Origin: Psychroserpens sp. NJDZ02
Lineage (GTDB): Bacteria > Bacteroidota > Bacteroidia > Flavobacteriales > Flavobacteriaceae
Direction: 5' to 3'
Length of the DNA stretch: 64,000 nt
NCBI RefSeq assembly: GCF_004843725.1
Contig: NZ_CP039451.1
Location: forward strand, 1,610,501 to 1,674,500
Shown here: positions 63,901-64,000 of the stretch, piece by piece
Position numbering within the stretch: position 1 is the stretch's first letter
Layout: every line of letters starts with the position of its first letter
Translations under genes and position numbers: made by a program
The notes under the pieces: generated by a model
Seen by the model: the letters and a program-made list of their open reading frames with translations, nothing else
Databases searched by the model: none
Told to the model about the DNA's origin: nothing

Positions 63901-64000
63901 TATTTTAGTTTTAAAAATGAATTATGTTTTTGCTAAAACGTTTTAGTAATGAGTTATAAATATTTAAAAGTTTAAATACGTGATAATTCACTAAATCTTT

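Noticed and set aside
63933..63946. Palindrome CTAAAACGTTTTAG as the ilvA terminator
   Set aside because: Stem is short and AT-rich with almost no loop and no T-run after it; transcription may continue past the window.
1..64000. CRISPR arrays, prophage, insertion sequences, rRNA operons
   Set aside because: No regularly spaced repeats, transposase or integrase frames, or rRNA-like stretches were seen on either strand.

Overview
The window is AT-rich, gene-dense chromosome from a member of the Bacteroidota, almost certainly the family Flavobacteriaceae (I do not name a genus). The evidence is a type IX secretion (Por) sorting tail on a 949-residue protein, two SusC-like/CarboxypepD_reg outer-membrane barrels, a GldL-like membrane protein, glutaminyl-tRNA synthetase instead of reliance on the transamidation route, weak Shine-Dalgarno sequences, and repeated TAnnTTTG promoter boxes (the Bacteroidota -7 element) upstream of genes and both tRNAs. 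There are no rRNA genes, insertion sequences, prophage or CRISPR arrays.

Layout. 1-3001: the 3' part of gltX, an outer-membrane barrel gene and an SPFH/band-7 gene. 3051-11203: a mostly minus-strand envelope block with a GNAT-type acyltransferase, two paralogous TPM-domain proteins, and a DUF3999/DUF2339 pair. Between the two TPM genes lies a remnant of a second DUF3999 gene, so this block arose by tandem duplication followed by deletion. 11315-14000: glnS, folB and tRNA-Cys. 14100-14480: a gene-poor stretch with a 27-residue hydrophobic, Arg-tailed peptide ORF facing an opposing promoter/terminator pair, a layout like a type I toxin-antitoxin locus. 14585-19723: GIY-YIG-like protein, GldL-like protein, LysE exporter, DUF2807 protein, YbjQ-like protein and RNase R. 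19724-20424: a 700-bp intergenic region between divergent genes with a perfect DnaA box and several near-boxes, a candidate chromosome origin. 20425-34000: rpiB, CDF transporter, ElaA, OmpA-like protein, CTP protease, rnpA, lipoprotein, M1 peptidase, subtilase, MBL hydrolase, SulP transporter and universal stress protein. 33960-45037: antiporter, a TonB-receptor-like barrel followed by a LytS/LytTR pair, a T9SS cargo protein and lepA. 45190-51132: a second TonB-receptor-like barrel, a DUF4345 protein, and a minus-strand cluster of lipoprotein, Lgt-like membrane enzyme, Tes/MJ0619-like radical SAM enzyme and a small two-helix membrane protein. 51267-55372: dusB, CHAP amidase, FtsX-type permease, rbfA, mce and a CAT-anticodon tRNA. 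55531-63900: an aspartic protease with PDZ domain, then ilvD-ilvB-ilvN-ilvC-ilvA for branched-chain amino acid synthesis.

Functional links. The ilv genes form one pathway unit with a possible Leu-containing leader peptide before ilvD. The LytS/LytTR pair probably answers to, or controls, the adjacent outer-membrane barrel. The most interesting candidate systems are the radical SAM/Lgt-like cluster (possible unusual membrane-lipid chemistry) and the small antisense-paired peptide locus near 14.2 kb.
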